Positions 44,644 through 52,950 of a stretch of 64,000 nt of DNA are shown one piece after another. The notes below the pieces were generated by a model. It saw only the letters and a list, made by a program, of their open reading frames with translations. It did not search any database and was not told where the DNA came from. Source of the DNA: Runella sp. (GTDB lineage: Bacteria; Bacteroidota; Bacteroidia; Cytophagales; Spirosomataceae). The stretch covers positions 1-64,000 of the forward strand of contig JALQYJ010000045.1 of NCBI GenBank assembly GCA_023254175.1, written 5' to 3'. Position numbers and translations under genes: made by a program. Positions within the stretch are counted from its first letter, which is position 1, and every line of letters begins with the position of its first letter.

Positions 44644-46830
44644 ATGAAACACATTTCTGTACTAAGCCGCAAAATCTTGCGGCTCTACGTGATTTTGGCT
44701 GCTTTGACAGCACATGCCCAACCCCAACCCCGTTACAACCAACCTGCCACCGTTGACTGGTTGGTAACGCCCGTTACCCAAAAGGCCGAAGTCATTACCG
44801 AGGGGAAAAACATCATTTTGTACAACGGTCTGGTCAAACGCGTTTTTCGTATCGAACCTAACGTGGTTTGTATTGATTACAAAAATCTGTCGAATGGTCA
44901 ACAGCTTTTACGGGCCGTTAAGCCCGAAGCCAGAATTGTGGTCAACGGCAAAACGTACAATATCGGCGGATTGAACGGGCAAAAAGAAAATGCCTATTTG
45001 TTGCCCGAATGGGTCGATAAATTTATGGTAGGGAAAGAAGATTTTGTGGCAACGGGTCATTCAGTATCGGAAATAAAACCGTTTGTGAACTGGAAAGCCA
45101 ATTCGTGGGCGGCGAAGACGAAAGCCCCATCGGGCAAGGTGCTGTCCTTCCGTTACAAAGCGCAGGCCGAATCTGTAAAAGGGTTGGAAGTGACAGTAAA
45201 TTACGAGCTTTATGACGGTATTCCGTTGATTGTCAAGTGGGTATCTGTTGAAAATAAACAAAATGCCGAACTAAAACTGAACCGCGTGGTCAATGAGGTG
45301 CTGGCGTTGGTGGAAGAAGAAAGCGCCGTAGTGGGTAAGCCTGAAGAAATGAAAAAACAGCATGGCATGTACGTAGAAACTAACTACGCCTTCAACAACG
45401 CCATGCGCTACGATATCAGCGACCAGACCACACACTGGAAGATTGATTCGACTTATACCTCGCAGGTAAACTACAATTTTGAAACGCCCTGTTTGCTCGA
45501 AGTGTATCCCGAAAAAGCCCCAGGTATTGATCTCCAGCCCAATGAGGTGTTTAAATCAGTGCGGACGCATGAGTTGCTGATGGATAGTTATGACCGTCAG
45601 CGGCGAGGGCTGATGATTCGTAAAATGTACCGAACCGTGGCCCCTTGGACGACCCAAAATCCGATTTTTATGCACTTAGTGAGCAAAAATGATCAGGAAG
45701 TCAGAAGCTGTATTGACCAATGCGCAGCAACAGGTTACGAAGCGGTCATTCTGAGTTTTGGCAGCCACCTGAATATGGAAGACAGCACGGCCAAAAACAT
45801 CGCTCGCTGGAAGGAACTGGCCGATTATGCGCATAGTAAAAAAATTCTACTGGGGGGGTATTCACTGTTCAGTAGCCGCCGCATTAGCGACGAAGACGAC
45901 GTGGTGAACCCGAAAACGGGTAAACCAGGTGGTGCGTTTTTTGGCCATGCTCCTTGTTTTGGCAGTAAATGGGGATTGGCCTACCGCAATAAAATCAAGT
46001 ACTTTTTTGCAAAAACAGGGTTTGACATCTGGGAAAACGACGGCCCCTATCCGGGCGATGTGTGCGGGTCAACCGTACATCCAGGCCACAAAGGGCTGGA
46101 CGATTCGCAGTGGCGGCAAATGGAAATTCAGAAGGAACTCTACCGCTGGCTGAACGAAAGAGGTGTGTATATCAATGCCCCCGATTGGTATTTTCTGGAC
46201 GGTACGCACAAAATCGCTATCGGGTATAGGGAAGTGAATTTTTCGTTATCGCGTGAGCAGCAGCGTATTCTGAACCGTCAGAATATCCATGATGGAACGA
46301 TGGAGAAAACCGGGGCCATGAGTTGGGGCTTTGTGCCGTTGACACGTTATCAGGGCGGTGGCCCCGAGGCGGTGCTGGAGCCATTGAGTGAGCATTTGAC
46401 GGATTATGAGCAACTGATGGTGCAGTATTACGGGGCGGGCGTGCAGGCTTGTTACCGTGGTCCGCGCCTGTACGATACCGAAACCACCCGCCAACTAGTG
46501 TCGAAAACGGTGGCGTGGTACAAGCAGTACCGCGACATTCTGAACGCCGACATGATTCACCTACGCCGCGCCGACGGCCGCGACTGGGATGGTTTTATTC
46601 ACGTGGATCCGCAACAGAAAAATAAAGGCTTTTTAATGCTGTATAACCCGACCAAAGAGCGTATCACTCGGACAATCAACGTTCCGCTGTATTACACAGG
46701 CTTGACGTCGGCTGCTACGTTTAAAGAAAAAGGGGCAACGGCTCAAAAATACCCCCTCAACCGCAACTACGAAGTATCGTTGACCGTCACAATTGACCCT
46801 GAAAGTTATAAGTGGTTTACAGTGGAGTAA
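44644..46830 (+). CDS. Secreted glycosidase-like protein, probable clan GH-D (alpha-galactosidase-like)
   Basis: A 728-residue protein with an N-terminal signal (LYVILAALTAHAQ). A beta-sandwich region follows (about 30-300), then a barrel with ATGYEAVILSFGSHLNMED near 362 and KIKYFFAKTGFDIWENDGPY near 455. NERGVYINAPDWYFLDG is near 500. The Asp in FDIWENDGPYPGD is a candidate nucleophile as in GH27/36-type enzymes, but I cannot name the family surely. A C-terminal beta domain holds KGFLMLYNPTKERITRTI. It starts 17 bases after the GH31 stop and shares its high G+C and codon use, so the two came together and probably act on one plant glycan. Confidence 0.75.
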   Translation: MKHISVLSRKILRLYVILAALTAHAQPQPRYNQPATVDWLVTPVTQKAEVITEGKNIILYNGLVKRVFRIEPNVVCIDYKNLSNGQQLLRAVKPEARIVVNGKTYNIGGLNGQKENAYLLPEWVDKFMVGKEDFVATGHSVSEIKPFVNWKANSWAAKTKAPSGKVLSFRYKAQAESVKGLEVTVNYELYDGIPLIVKWVSVENKQNAELKLNRVVNEVLALVEEESAVVGKPEEMKKQHGMYVETNYAFNNAMRYDISDQTTHWKIDSTYTSQVNYNFETPCLLEVYPEKAPGIDLQPNEVFKSVRTHELLMDSYDRQRRGLMIRKMYRTVAPWTTQNPIFMHLVSKNDQEVRSCIDQCAATGYEAVILSFGSHLNMEDSTAKNIARWKELADYAHSKKILLGGYSLFSSRRISDEDDVVNPKTGKPGGAFFGHAPCFGSKWGLAYRNKIKYFFAKTGFDIWENDGPYPGDVCGSTVHPGHKGLDDSQWRQMEIQKELYRWLNERGVYINAPDWYFLDGTHKIAIGYREVNFSLSREQQRILNRQNIHDGTMEKTGAMSWGFVPLTRYQGGGPEAVLEPLSEHLTDYEQLMVQYYGAGVQACYRGPRLYDTETTRQLVSKTVAWYKQYRDILNADMIHLRRADGRDWDGFIHVDPQQKNKGFLMLYNPTKERITRTINVPLYYTGLTSAATFKEKGATAQKYPLNRNYEVSLTVTIDPESYKWFTVE

Positions 46831-46836
46831 GCCAGT

Positions 46837-46881
46837 TAGGGTATTATCAAAGGCTTCTTCGAAATCTTTGATGATACCCTA
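46837..46881. terminator. Long hairpin between the glycosidase gene and gatB
   Basis: A 16-base stem with one G-U pair: TAGGGTATTATCAAAG (46837-46852) and CTTTGATGATACCCTA (46866-46881), with a 13-base loop. It separates convergent genes and probably ends both. Confidence 0.75.
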
Positions 46882-46897
46882 AAACCTTTGTAATCGC

Positions 46898-48385
46898 TTA
46901 TGATAGTTTTTGCCCCAACAACTGATTGACAACTTTCGGGTCGGCACTGCCTTTTGATTTTTTCATCACTTCGCCCACAAACAAGCCCATCAAGCCTTTT
47001 TTGCCTTTTTTGAATTCTTTTACCTTGTCGGGCATCGACGATAGTACCTCATCCACAATGGTTTCCAGCGTACTAGCGTCGCTGTTTTGTAGCCAATTGT
47101 TTTGTTGGGCTACATCAAGTGGCGATAGGGATGGGTTTTCGAGCAATACAGGAAGTAGTTTTTGTGAAGCGGTGGTATGACTTACTTGATTGTTTTCTAC
47201 CAATTTAATGACTTCAGCCAATTGAGCGGGCGAAAGCGGGAACTGTTCGGCCGTAGCGTCGTTGTTTTCGTTAAGAAAAGTCTTTACGGGACCCAATACC
47301 CAGTTGGCAGCTGCTTGGTAATTACCACAAGCGACTCCGAGTGCTTCAAAGTAAAACGCTACGTCTTTCGTGTCAACGAGGGTAGTGGCATGGCCTGCCG
47401 AAAGCCCGTAGTGAGTCGTAAATTTTTCGAATAAAACGCGTGGCAACGGAGGCATTTCGGCTTGGATTTGGTTCATCCATTCGTCCGAAATAAATACGGG
47501 AGCCAAATCTGGTTCGGGAAAATAACGATAATCGTTCATCGTTTCCTTTAGTCTCATTCCCGATGTTTCGCCCGTTTCGGGGTCAAACATCCGTGTTTCT
47601 TGCAAAATCGTCTCACCGTTTTCCACCATTTGTACTTGACGAGGGAACTCGGTTTCTACGGCTTTCATGACGTTTCGGATGGAGTTCATGTTTTTGACTT
47701 CCACCTTTGTGCCAAATTCAGTTGCCCCTTTCAAACGCACCGAAATATTCAAATCGCAGCGGAGGGAGCCTTCTTCCATGTTGCCGTCGCAAATGTCAAT
47801 AAAACGAACTAATTGGCGAACGGCTGTTAAAAATGCACCCGCTTCTTCGGCCGAACCGATGCAAGGGTCGGTAACCATTTCAATCAATGGTGTTCCTGCG
47901 CGGTTGTAGTCAAGCAAGGTATCCGTAGCGGCGCCATCGTGTACCGATTTTCCCGCATCTTCTTCTAAGTGAATGTGGTGAATTTTTACCGTCCGTTCCA
48001 CGGTTTTTCCTGCTTTATCTTTGAACGAAACAGGAATCCCGCCGCCTACGCAGATAGGTGCTTTGTCTTGCGACAACTGATAGCCCTTTGGTAGGTCGGG
48101 ATAGAAGTAGTTTTTACGGTCAAAAATCGTGTGGCGAGTGATTTCGCACCCACACGCAATCCCCATCCGAACAGCGTATTCAACGGCTTTTTTGTTCAAT
48201 TTGGGAAGTGTCCCTGGGTGAGCCAATGTAATGACACTGATATTGGTGTTGGGCTCGCTACCAAATTGGTTGGCGTCGGCCGCAAAAATTTTGGTTTGGG
48301 TCTGTAACTGACAGTGTACTTCTAAGCCGATTACGATTTCGTATTTGGCGAGTACTTCGGGCGATAGTGTAAGCGTTTCGGTCAT
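46898..48385 (-). CDS. gatB: Aspartyl/glutamyl-tRNA(Asn/Gln) amidotransferase subunit B
   Basis: GatB is the kinase/tRNA-binding subunit of GatCAB, which turns misacylated Glu-tRNA(Gln) or Asp-tRNA(Asn) into the right aminoacyl-tRNA. The 495-residue protein has YEIVIGLEVHCQLQTQTKIF near 15, HPGTLPKLNKKAVEYAVRMG near 56, and FDRKNYFYPDLPKGYQLSQD near 85. EVKNMNSIRNVMKAVETE is near 235, and the C-terminal GatB/YqeY domain ends in ADPKVVNQLLGQKL. The ATG lies at 48385 and overlaps the end of a decayed gene by four bases. gatA and gatC are not in the window. Confidence 0.97.
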   Translation of the reverse strand: MTETLTLSPEVLAKYEIVIGLEVHCQLQTQTKIFAADANQFGSEPNTNISVITLAHPGTLPKLNKKAVEYAVRMGIACGCEITRHTIFDRKNYFYPDLPKGYQLSQDKAPICVGGGIPVSFKDKAGKTVERTVKIHHIHLEEDAGKSVHDGAATDTLLDYNRAGTPLIEMVTDPCIGSAEEAGAFLTAVRQLVRFIDICDGNMEEGSLRCDLNISVRLKGATEFGTKVEVKNMNSIRNVMKAVETEFPRQVQMVENGETILQETRMFDPETGETSGMRLKETMNDYRYFPEPDLAPVFISDEWMNQIQAEMPPLPRVLFEKFTTHYGLSAGHATTLVDTKDVAFYFEALGVACGNYQAAANWVLGPVKTFLNENNDATAEQFPLSPAQLAEVIKLVENNQVSHTTASQKLLPVLLENPSLSPLDVAQQNNWLQNSDASTLETIVDEVLSSMPDKVKEFKKGKKGLMGLFVGEVMKKSKGSADPKVVNQLLGQKLS

Positions 48386-48843
48386 TTATCTTCAGAATAG
48401 CCCCCCGTTACTTTTCGGAAGGCGTCGATGATTTCTACAAAGTGAAGGTTATCTGTATGCAAAATTAAAGAGTTCAGATAAACTATATCAGAATAGTCAT
48501 TAATAGTGGTATCTACTTTAACAAATTGGCTATGCTCTTGCCCGATGACGAGTATCAGCAGTGTCACAGATGTACACTATGATTCGTTGTTTATCCGAAA
48601 AAAATGATAGAATATTTCTGCAATTGTACGTTTTACTTTTTTGTCAAAAGGAACTAATGTTTCAGAACTTTTTTAATTACTTTAATAACAGATTCAAAAA
48701 CGTTTTCGGCAAAAGGATAAGATGTCTCAAATAGATAAGGGGTCGGTCTAAAGCTTACTGCATATAATGATACGATTACTCGTTTTAAAAAAGTAATAGG
48801 TATATTATACTACTTCGGCATAAAATGCATAATACTGATACAT
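48382..48843 (-). pseudogene. Multiply frameshifted gene, DUF6169-like by memory
   Basis: The minus strand from an ATG at 48843 gives MYQYYAFYAEVV, a stop, and YYFFKTSNRIII. Then in successive frames come YAVSFRPTPYLFETSYPFAE, SETLVPFDKKVKRTIAEIFY, IVYICDTADTRHRARA, and HSQFVKVDTTINDYSDIVYL. The last frame continues NSLILHTDNLHFVEIIDAF to the stop at 48382. Joined, these make one plausible protein of about 150 residues. It resembles small Bacteroidota proteins of the DUF6169 kind (judged from memory). About four frameshifts and one stop make it non-functional. Its last open frame of 61 codons overlaps the gatB start by four bases. Confidence 0.7.
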
Positions 48844-48877
48844 AGGAATATTACATTTTACGAATTTGGTTCACCAA

Positions 48878-48964
48878 TTACCGTTTGCTTGCCAACATTC
48901 TCTTCGCCCAAGCTACTGCCCGCTCTTGGCGCAACCGCCCCTCTGTTTTTGCGATAGTTTCCAT
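48878..48964 (-). CDS. 28-residue basic small protein, unknown
   Basis: The frame METIAKTEGRLRQERAVAWA, KRMLASKR is 28 residues, strongly basic and helical, and ends in TAA. It lies 20 bases downstream of a TATCTTTG element on the same strand (48984-48991) and just upstream of the decayed gene. It diverges from the acyl-CoA dehydrogenase. It may be an intact small gene or the first codons of a longer protein cut short. No family recognised. Confidence 0.5.
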   Translation of the reverse strand: METIAKTEGRLRQERAVAWAKRMLASKR

Positions 48965-48983
48965 GGTTTATTGGATTTTTTTA

Positions 48984-48991
48984 CAAAGATA
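48984..48991 (-). promoter_or_regulatory. Probable -7 element for the 28-residue gene
   Basis: On the minus strand TATCTTTG matches TAnnTTTG. A T-rich stretch, not a perfect TTG, lies about 19 bases upstream. The start would fall near 48977, 13 bases before the ATG. Confidence 0.45.
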
Positions 48992-49017
48992 GTGATTCGA
49001 GATGTAAAAATTTCTAA

Positions 49018-49068
49018 TAGTATGCTTGCATACTATTTTTGTTTGTTCTAATTTTGTATGCAAGCATA
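49018..49068 (+). promoter_or_regulatory. Promoter of the acyl-CoA dehydrogenase flanked by two identical operators
   Basis: The promoter reads TTG (49026-49028), 20 bases, TAATTTTG (49049-49056). The palindrome TATGCTTGCATA (49021-49032, extended to TAGTATGC/GCATACTA at 49018-49035) covers the -33 TTG. TATGCAAGCATA (49057-49068), its exact reverse complement, follows the -7 box without a gap and covers the transcription start. Centres are 36 bases apart. This is the layout of a strong repressor switch, probably of TetR type answering acyl-CoA. The regulator is not in the window. Confidence 0.8.
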
Positions 49069-49096
49069 ACAACAGTTTAAAAATTCCTGAAAAACC

Positions 49097-50908
49097 ATGA
49101 CAACCGTAGAAAACCGTGCCAGTATCAAAGGTGGAGAATTCTTGATTAAAGATACGGAAGCCTCTCAAGTGTTTATTCCCGAAGAGTTTACCGAAGAACA
49201 GTTGATGATTGCGCAATCGTGCCGTGACTTTTTAGCGACCGAAATTTGGCCACGCGTCGAAGAAATCGACAAGGCGAAGTCTCCTGAGCTGATGTCGTCG
49301 CTGCTCGATAAAGCGGGAGAGCTCGGCTTGTTAGGAACGGCAGTTCCTGAAGAGTACGGCGGATTTGGAATGAATTTTAATACCTCAATGCTCGTAGCGG
49401 AAGCGACGGGAGCGGGGAATTCGTTTTCGGTGGCCTTATCGGCACACACGGGAATTGGGACATTGCCCATCGTGTATTACGGAAACGAAGCCCAAAAATC
49501 GAACTACTTACCAAAGTTAGCTTCTGGCGAATGGAAAGCGGCATATTGCTTGACCGAACCCGATTCAGGCTCGGATGCCAATTCGGGTAAAACCAAGGCA
49601 GTGTTGAGCGAAGACGGAAAAAGCTACGTGCTCAACGGCCAGAAAATGTGGATTACCAACGGTGGCTTTGCTGACGTATTTATTGTATTTGCCAAAATAG
49701 ACGAAGGCGGAAAGACGGATAAAAACCTGACGGCTTTTATTGTAGAGAAGACATTTGGCGGCATTACGATGAACGAGCCTGAGCACAAAATGGGTATCAA
49801 AGGCTCGGACACGCGCCAAGTTTTCTTTAATGACTGCCATGTACCCGTTGAAAATATGCTTTCTGACCGTGGAAACGGATTTAAGATTGCCGTAAATATT
49901 CTCAACATTGGTCGTATCAAATTGGCGGCGGCTACCATGGGTGGAGCAAAACAAGTAGCGGCTCACGCGGTACAATATGCCAACGAACGTAAGCAATTTG
50001 GAACAGCGATTAGTAATTTTGGTGCTATTAAACACAAATTAGGTGAAATGGCCGTGAAATTGTACGCTACTGAGTCGGCTTCATACCGGGCAGGGCAAAA
50101 CATTGACGATGCCATTGAAGACCTCAAAGCAAAGGGCGTAAACGACGCCGAAGCGAAATTGAAAGCTTTGGAGCAATTTGCGATTGAGTGCGCGATGATG
50201 AAAGTACACGGCTCCGAAGTGCTTGATTTTGTGGTAGATGAAGGTGTTCAAGTATATGGTGGTATGGGCTTTTCGGCCGATGCGCCTATGGATCGTGCGT
50301 ACCGCGATAGCCGTATCAATCGCATTTTTGAAGGGACTAATGAAATCAACCGCATGTTGACGGTCGATATGCTTCTCAAGCGTGCCATGAAAGGTGAACT
50401 CGATTTGATGGGGCCTGCGATGACGGTGGCCAAAGAAATCATGTCGATTCCTGATTTTAGCAGCACCGACGATGAAGTGCCGTTTGCCGCCGAGAAAAAA
50501 GTGATTAAAAACTTGAAAAAAGCGGCGTTGATGGTAGCGGGGGCGGCCGTTCAGAAGTTTATGATGAAGCTTTCGGAAGAGCAAGAAATCTTGATGAACG
50601 TAGCCGATATGGCCATCGAAATTTATGCGGCAGAATCAGCCGTTTTGCGTACCGAAAAACTGATAGGTATTAAAGGTGAAGCGGCTTGTGCGTTGCAGAA
50701 AGACTTGGCGATGTGCTACTTGCATGAGGCCGTTGAAAAAGTAAACAGCGCAGGAAAAGCGGCAATTATGTCGTTTGCAGAAGGTGATGAACTTCGCGTG
50801 ATGCTTATGGGCTTGAAACGTTTCACGAAAATTGAGCCGTTCAATACCAAAAATGCGCGTCGTCGTATTGCTGATGCGATGATTGCGGAGAACAAATACG
50901 TTTTTTAA
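49097..50908 (+). CDS. Acyl-CoA dehydrogenase
   Basis: A 603-residue flavoenzyme that makes the first double bond in fatty acyl-CoA breakdown. It has the usual core (about 25-420) with YCLTEPDSGSDANSGKTKAV and LNGQKMWITNGGFADVFIVF. MGIKGSDTRQVFFNDCHVP and VQVYGGMGFSADAPMDRAYR follow, then RIFEGTNEINRMLTVDMLL. The C-terminal extension of about 170 residues is helical, as in very-long-chain types. It has a strong promoter with two operators (49018-49068) and a terminator at 50954-50986, so it is a single-gene, tightly controlled unit. Chain length cannot be read from sequence. Confidence 0.94.
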   Translation: MTTVENRASIKGGEFLIKDTEASQVFIPEEFTEEQLMIAQSCRDFLATEIWPRVEEIDKAKSPELMSSLLDKAGELGLLGTAVPEEYGGFGMNFNTSMLVAEATGAGNSFSVALSAHTGIGTLPIVYYGNEAQKSNYLPKLASGEWKAAYCLTEPDSGSDANSGKTKAVLSEDGKSYVLNGQKMWITNGGFADVFIVFAKIDEGGKTDKNLTAFIVEKTFGGITMNEPEHKMGIKGSDTRQVFFNDCHVPVENMLSDRGNGFKIAVNILNIGRIKLAAATMGGAKQVAAHAVQYANERKQFGTAISNFGAIKHKLGEMAVKLYATESASYRAGQNIDDAIEDLKAKGVNDAEAKLKALEQFAIECAMMKVHGSEVLDFVVDEGVQVYGGMGFSADAPMDRAYRDSRINRIFEGTNEINRMLTVDMLLKRAMKGELDLMGPAMTVAKEIMSIPDFSSTDDEVPFAAEKKVIKNLKKAALMVAGAAVQKFMMKLSEEQEILMNVADMAIEIYAAESAVLRTEKLIGIKGEAACALQKDLAMCYLHEAVEKVNSAGKAAIMSFAEGDELRVMLMGLKRFTKIEPFNTKNARRRIADAMIAENKYVF

Positions 50909-50953
50909 GTTATAACATAGTTACACTTTAAGCTAAGAACCAACTAGTTGACT

Positions 50954-50986
50954 AAGCCGTGCCTCGATTGAAGCACGGCTTTTTTT
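50954..50986. terminator. Intrinsic terminator between acyl-CoA dehydrogenase and purN
   Basis: Perfect 9-base arms AAGCCGTGC (50954-50962) and GCACGGCTT (50973-50981) are followed by a T-run to 50986. The purN stop at 50985 lies at its edge. Confidence 0.85.
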
Positions 50987-51557
50987 ATGAGTTTAACAAC
51001 TTTTCCACTACTTCGGGAAAATGTTTGTGTTCCAATACTTGCACTTTTTTAGCAACGTCCTCGGGTGTATCGGTGGCAGCTATGGGGCAAGAAGCTTGGA
51101 AAATAATGGCTCCTTCGTCGTAGCGCTCGTTGACGTAATGAATTGTAATGCCCGACTCCGTCTCTTGGGCCGCTACCACGGCTTCGTGTACAAAATGACC
51201 GTACATGCCTTTTCCGCCGTATTTGGGAAGAAGCGCAGGGTGAATATTGACAATTTTATTAGGAAACGCCTGTACCATACTTTCGGGAATCAGCATCATA
51301 AAACCCGCCAAAACTACAAGGTCAATGGCCTGTCCTTGGAGAAGTTCAACGATGCGAGCCGACTCGTAAAAAGTGGTACGGTCGAATACCAACACAGGAA
51401 TATGCAAACGCCGTGCGCGAGTAATGACGCCCGCTTGGGGGTTATTGGTAAGAATCAACGAGATTTCGACCTGGCTATCGGAAGCAAAGTGTTCAGCGAC
51501 TTTTTCGGCATTAGAACCCGAGCCCGAAGCAAAAATGACAATACGTTTTTTGGTCAT
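50985..51557 (-). CDS. purN: Phosphoribosylglycinamide formyltransferase
   Basis: PurN transfers a formyl group from 10-formyl-tetrahydrofolate to glycinamide ribonucleotide, the third step of purine synthesis. The 190-residue protein has RIVIFASGSGSNAEKVAEHF at the N terminus and LAGFMMLIPESMVQAFPNKI near residue 88. The catalytic region NIHPALLPKYGGKGMYG (Asn, His) follows, and then ITIHYVNERYDEGAIIFQAS with the Asp. The ATG at 51557 is chosen. A TAACTTTG element on the minus strand (51588-51595) would put the transcript start near 51580, excluding an upstream codon at 51590. Confidence 0.96.
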   Translation of the reverse strand: MTKKRIVIFASGSGSNAEKVAEHFASDSQVEISLILTNNPQAGVITRARRLHIPVLVFDRTTFYESARIVELLQGQAIDLVVLAGFMMLIPESMVQAFPNKIVNIHPALLPKYGGKGMYGHFVHEAVVAAQETESGITIHYVNERYDEGAIIFQASCPIAATDTPEDVAKKVQVLEHKHFPEVVEKLLNS

Positions 51558-51587
51558 GAGAGGTGAGTTTTGAGTTACTTGCGGGGG

Positions 51588-51595
51588 CAAAGTTA
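51588..51595 (-). promoter_or_regulatory. Probable -7 element for purN
   Basis: On the minus strand TAACTTTG matches TAnnTTTG and lies 30 bases before the purN ATG. No TTG is seen at -33. Confidence 0.4.
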
Positions 51596-51617
51596 GCTTT
51601 TTGTAGGGGTTGATGCG

Positions 51618-51640
51618 CTATTATCCCCTATTATCCCCTA
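51618..51640. repeat. Short tandem repeat CTATTATCCC
   Basis: Two perfect copies of CTATTATCCC followed by CTA lie between purN and the gene at 51683. The repeats are within the divergent promoter region. Confidence 0.6.
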
Positions 51641-51657
51641 ATTTCGCTGTCAGTTGT

Positions 51658-51665
51658 TAGTTTTG
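51658..51665 (+). promoter_or_regulatory. Possible -7 element for the gene at 51683
   Basis: TAGTTTTG matches TAnnTTTG. It lies 17 bases before the ATG, so the leader would be very short. No clear -33 TTG. Confidence 0.35.
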
Positions 51666-51682
51666 ATTGATTTTTAGACACT

Positions 51683-52867
51683 ATGCAAATTCTTGAAGTA
51701 GGTACCGATGCTGCCCGTCAGCGCGAGTTTTTGATGTTACCCGTGCGGCTTTATAAAAATAATCCCTACTGGATTCGCCCGCTCGATAAAGATGTGGAGG
51801 ATACGTTTAACCCCGATAAAAATAAATATTTTAAGGGGGGTGCTTGTGTTCGGTGGATTGCCGTGGACGACCAAGGACAAACCATCGGAAGGGTGGCGGC
51901 GTTTGTCAATGAAGGAACGGTTTTGAAAGGAAACGACCAACCGACGGGCGGAATGGGCTTTTTTGAGTGCATCGAAGACCAAGCAGCGGCGTTTGCACTT
52001 TTTGATACCTGTAAAAATTGGTTACAAGCACAAGGCATGGAGGCCATGGATGGGCCGATTAACTTTGGTGAACGCGACCGTTTTTGGGGACTCTTGACCG
52101 AAGGTTTTGACAAAGAACCTCTTTACGGAATGGGGTATCATTTGCCGTATTATCAAACATTCTTTGAAGCGTACGGATTTCAGACCTACTTTAATCAGCT
52201 TACGTTCTTTTTGCACATGTTCAAAGAGAAATTTATGGAGCGGGTAAATGGGGTGTTTTTTGAACGGGCAGAGCGGATTTTAAACAACCCAGAGTTTTCG
52301 TTTAAACACATTGACAAAAAGCAGTTGGGGCAGTTTGCGGAAGATTTTCGGACAGTATACAACAAGGCTTGGGCAAAACACCTCGGTACCGACGATATGA
52401 CTTCCGAAAAGGCAAAAGCTATTATGCAGCGGATGAAGCCCATCATGGACGAGGAAATGATGTGGTTTGGTTACCGAGAAGGCGAACCCGTGGCGTTTTT
52501 TATTATGCTTCCTGAACTGAATCAAATCTTCAAACACGTCAATGGTAAATTAGATTTGATAGGGAAAATCAAGTTTTTGTACCACAAACTACGGAAGAAA
52601 AACTACAAAGCCTTCGGGGTGATTTTTGGCGTTATTCCTGAATATCAAGGTCGAGGAGTGGAGTCGGCTATGGCCCTTGCTTCAACGCGCGTGGCTTGGC
52701 GTCCTAATTACCAATATACCGAACTTGAATTTAACTGGATTGGCGATTTTAATCCTAAAATGGTGCGCTTTGCGGAGCTTTTGGGAGGCGTACCTCATAA
52801 AATTCATACGACTTACCGTTACCTTTTTGACCGTACTAAAGCGTTTAAACGTCATCCGATGATTTAG
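51683..52867 (+). CDS. GNAT-like conserved protein (YghO-like), function unknown
   Basis: A 394-residue cytoplasmic protein with a split acetyltransferase-like fold. The N-terminal half has VRLYKNNPYWIRPLDKDVED and GPINFGERDRFWGLLTEGFD. The C-terminal half has the acetyl-CoA loop type VIPEYQGRGVESAMALAST and the strand YTELEFNWIGDFNPKMVRFA. It resembles E. coli YghO and many Bacteroidota proteins of the same length. No substrate is known to me. It ends in a strong terminator at 52908-52950. Confidence 0.8.
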   Translation: MQILEVGTDAARQREFLMLPVRLYKNNPYWIRPLDKDVEDTFNPDKNKYFKGGACVRWIAVDDQGQTIGRVAAFVNEGTVLKGNDQPTGGMGFFECIEDQAAAFALFDTCKNWLQAQGMEAMDGPINFGERDRFWGLLTEGFDKEPLYGMGYHLPYYQTFFEAYGFQTYFNQLTFFLHMFKEKFMERVNGVFFERAERILNNPEFSFKHIDKKQLGQFAEDFRTVYNKAWAKHLGTDDMTSEKAKAIMQRMKPIMDEEMMWFGYREGEPVAFFIMLPELNQIFKHVNGKLDLIGKIKFLYHKLRKKNYKAFGVIFGVIPEYQGRGVESAMALASTRVAWRPNYQYTELEFNWIGDFNPKMVRFAELLGGVPHKIHTTYRYLFDRTKAFKRHPMI

Positions 52868-52907
52868 CGTTTGCCGATAATAACGATAGGCGTGGGGTTA
52901 TGAGCAA

Positions 52908-52950
52908 CCACACGCACAGTGTGGAGGGTTGCTTACAACCCTCTTTTTTT
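52908..52950 (+). terminator. Double hairpin terminator after the gene at 51683
   Basis: CCACAC/GTGTGG (52908-52913, 52919-52924) is followed at once by GAGGGTTG/CAACCCTC (52924-52931, 52936-52943) with loop CTTA, then a T-run. The TAA stop of the convergent amidase gene (52933-52935) lies in the loop of the second hairpin, so the last codons KRGL of the amidase are encoded by its arm. Confidence 0.85.

Noticed and set aside
48382-48567. Independent 61-residue protein upstream of gatB
   Set aside because: It is the last frame of a multiply frameshifted gene that runs from 48843.
48866-49051. 61-codon frame on the plus strand
   Set aside because: It opposes the 28-residue frame and its promoter, crosses operator 1, and has Cys- and Leu-rich composition unlike a real protein.
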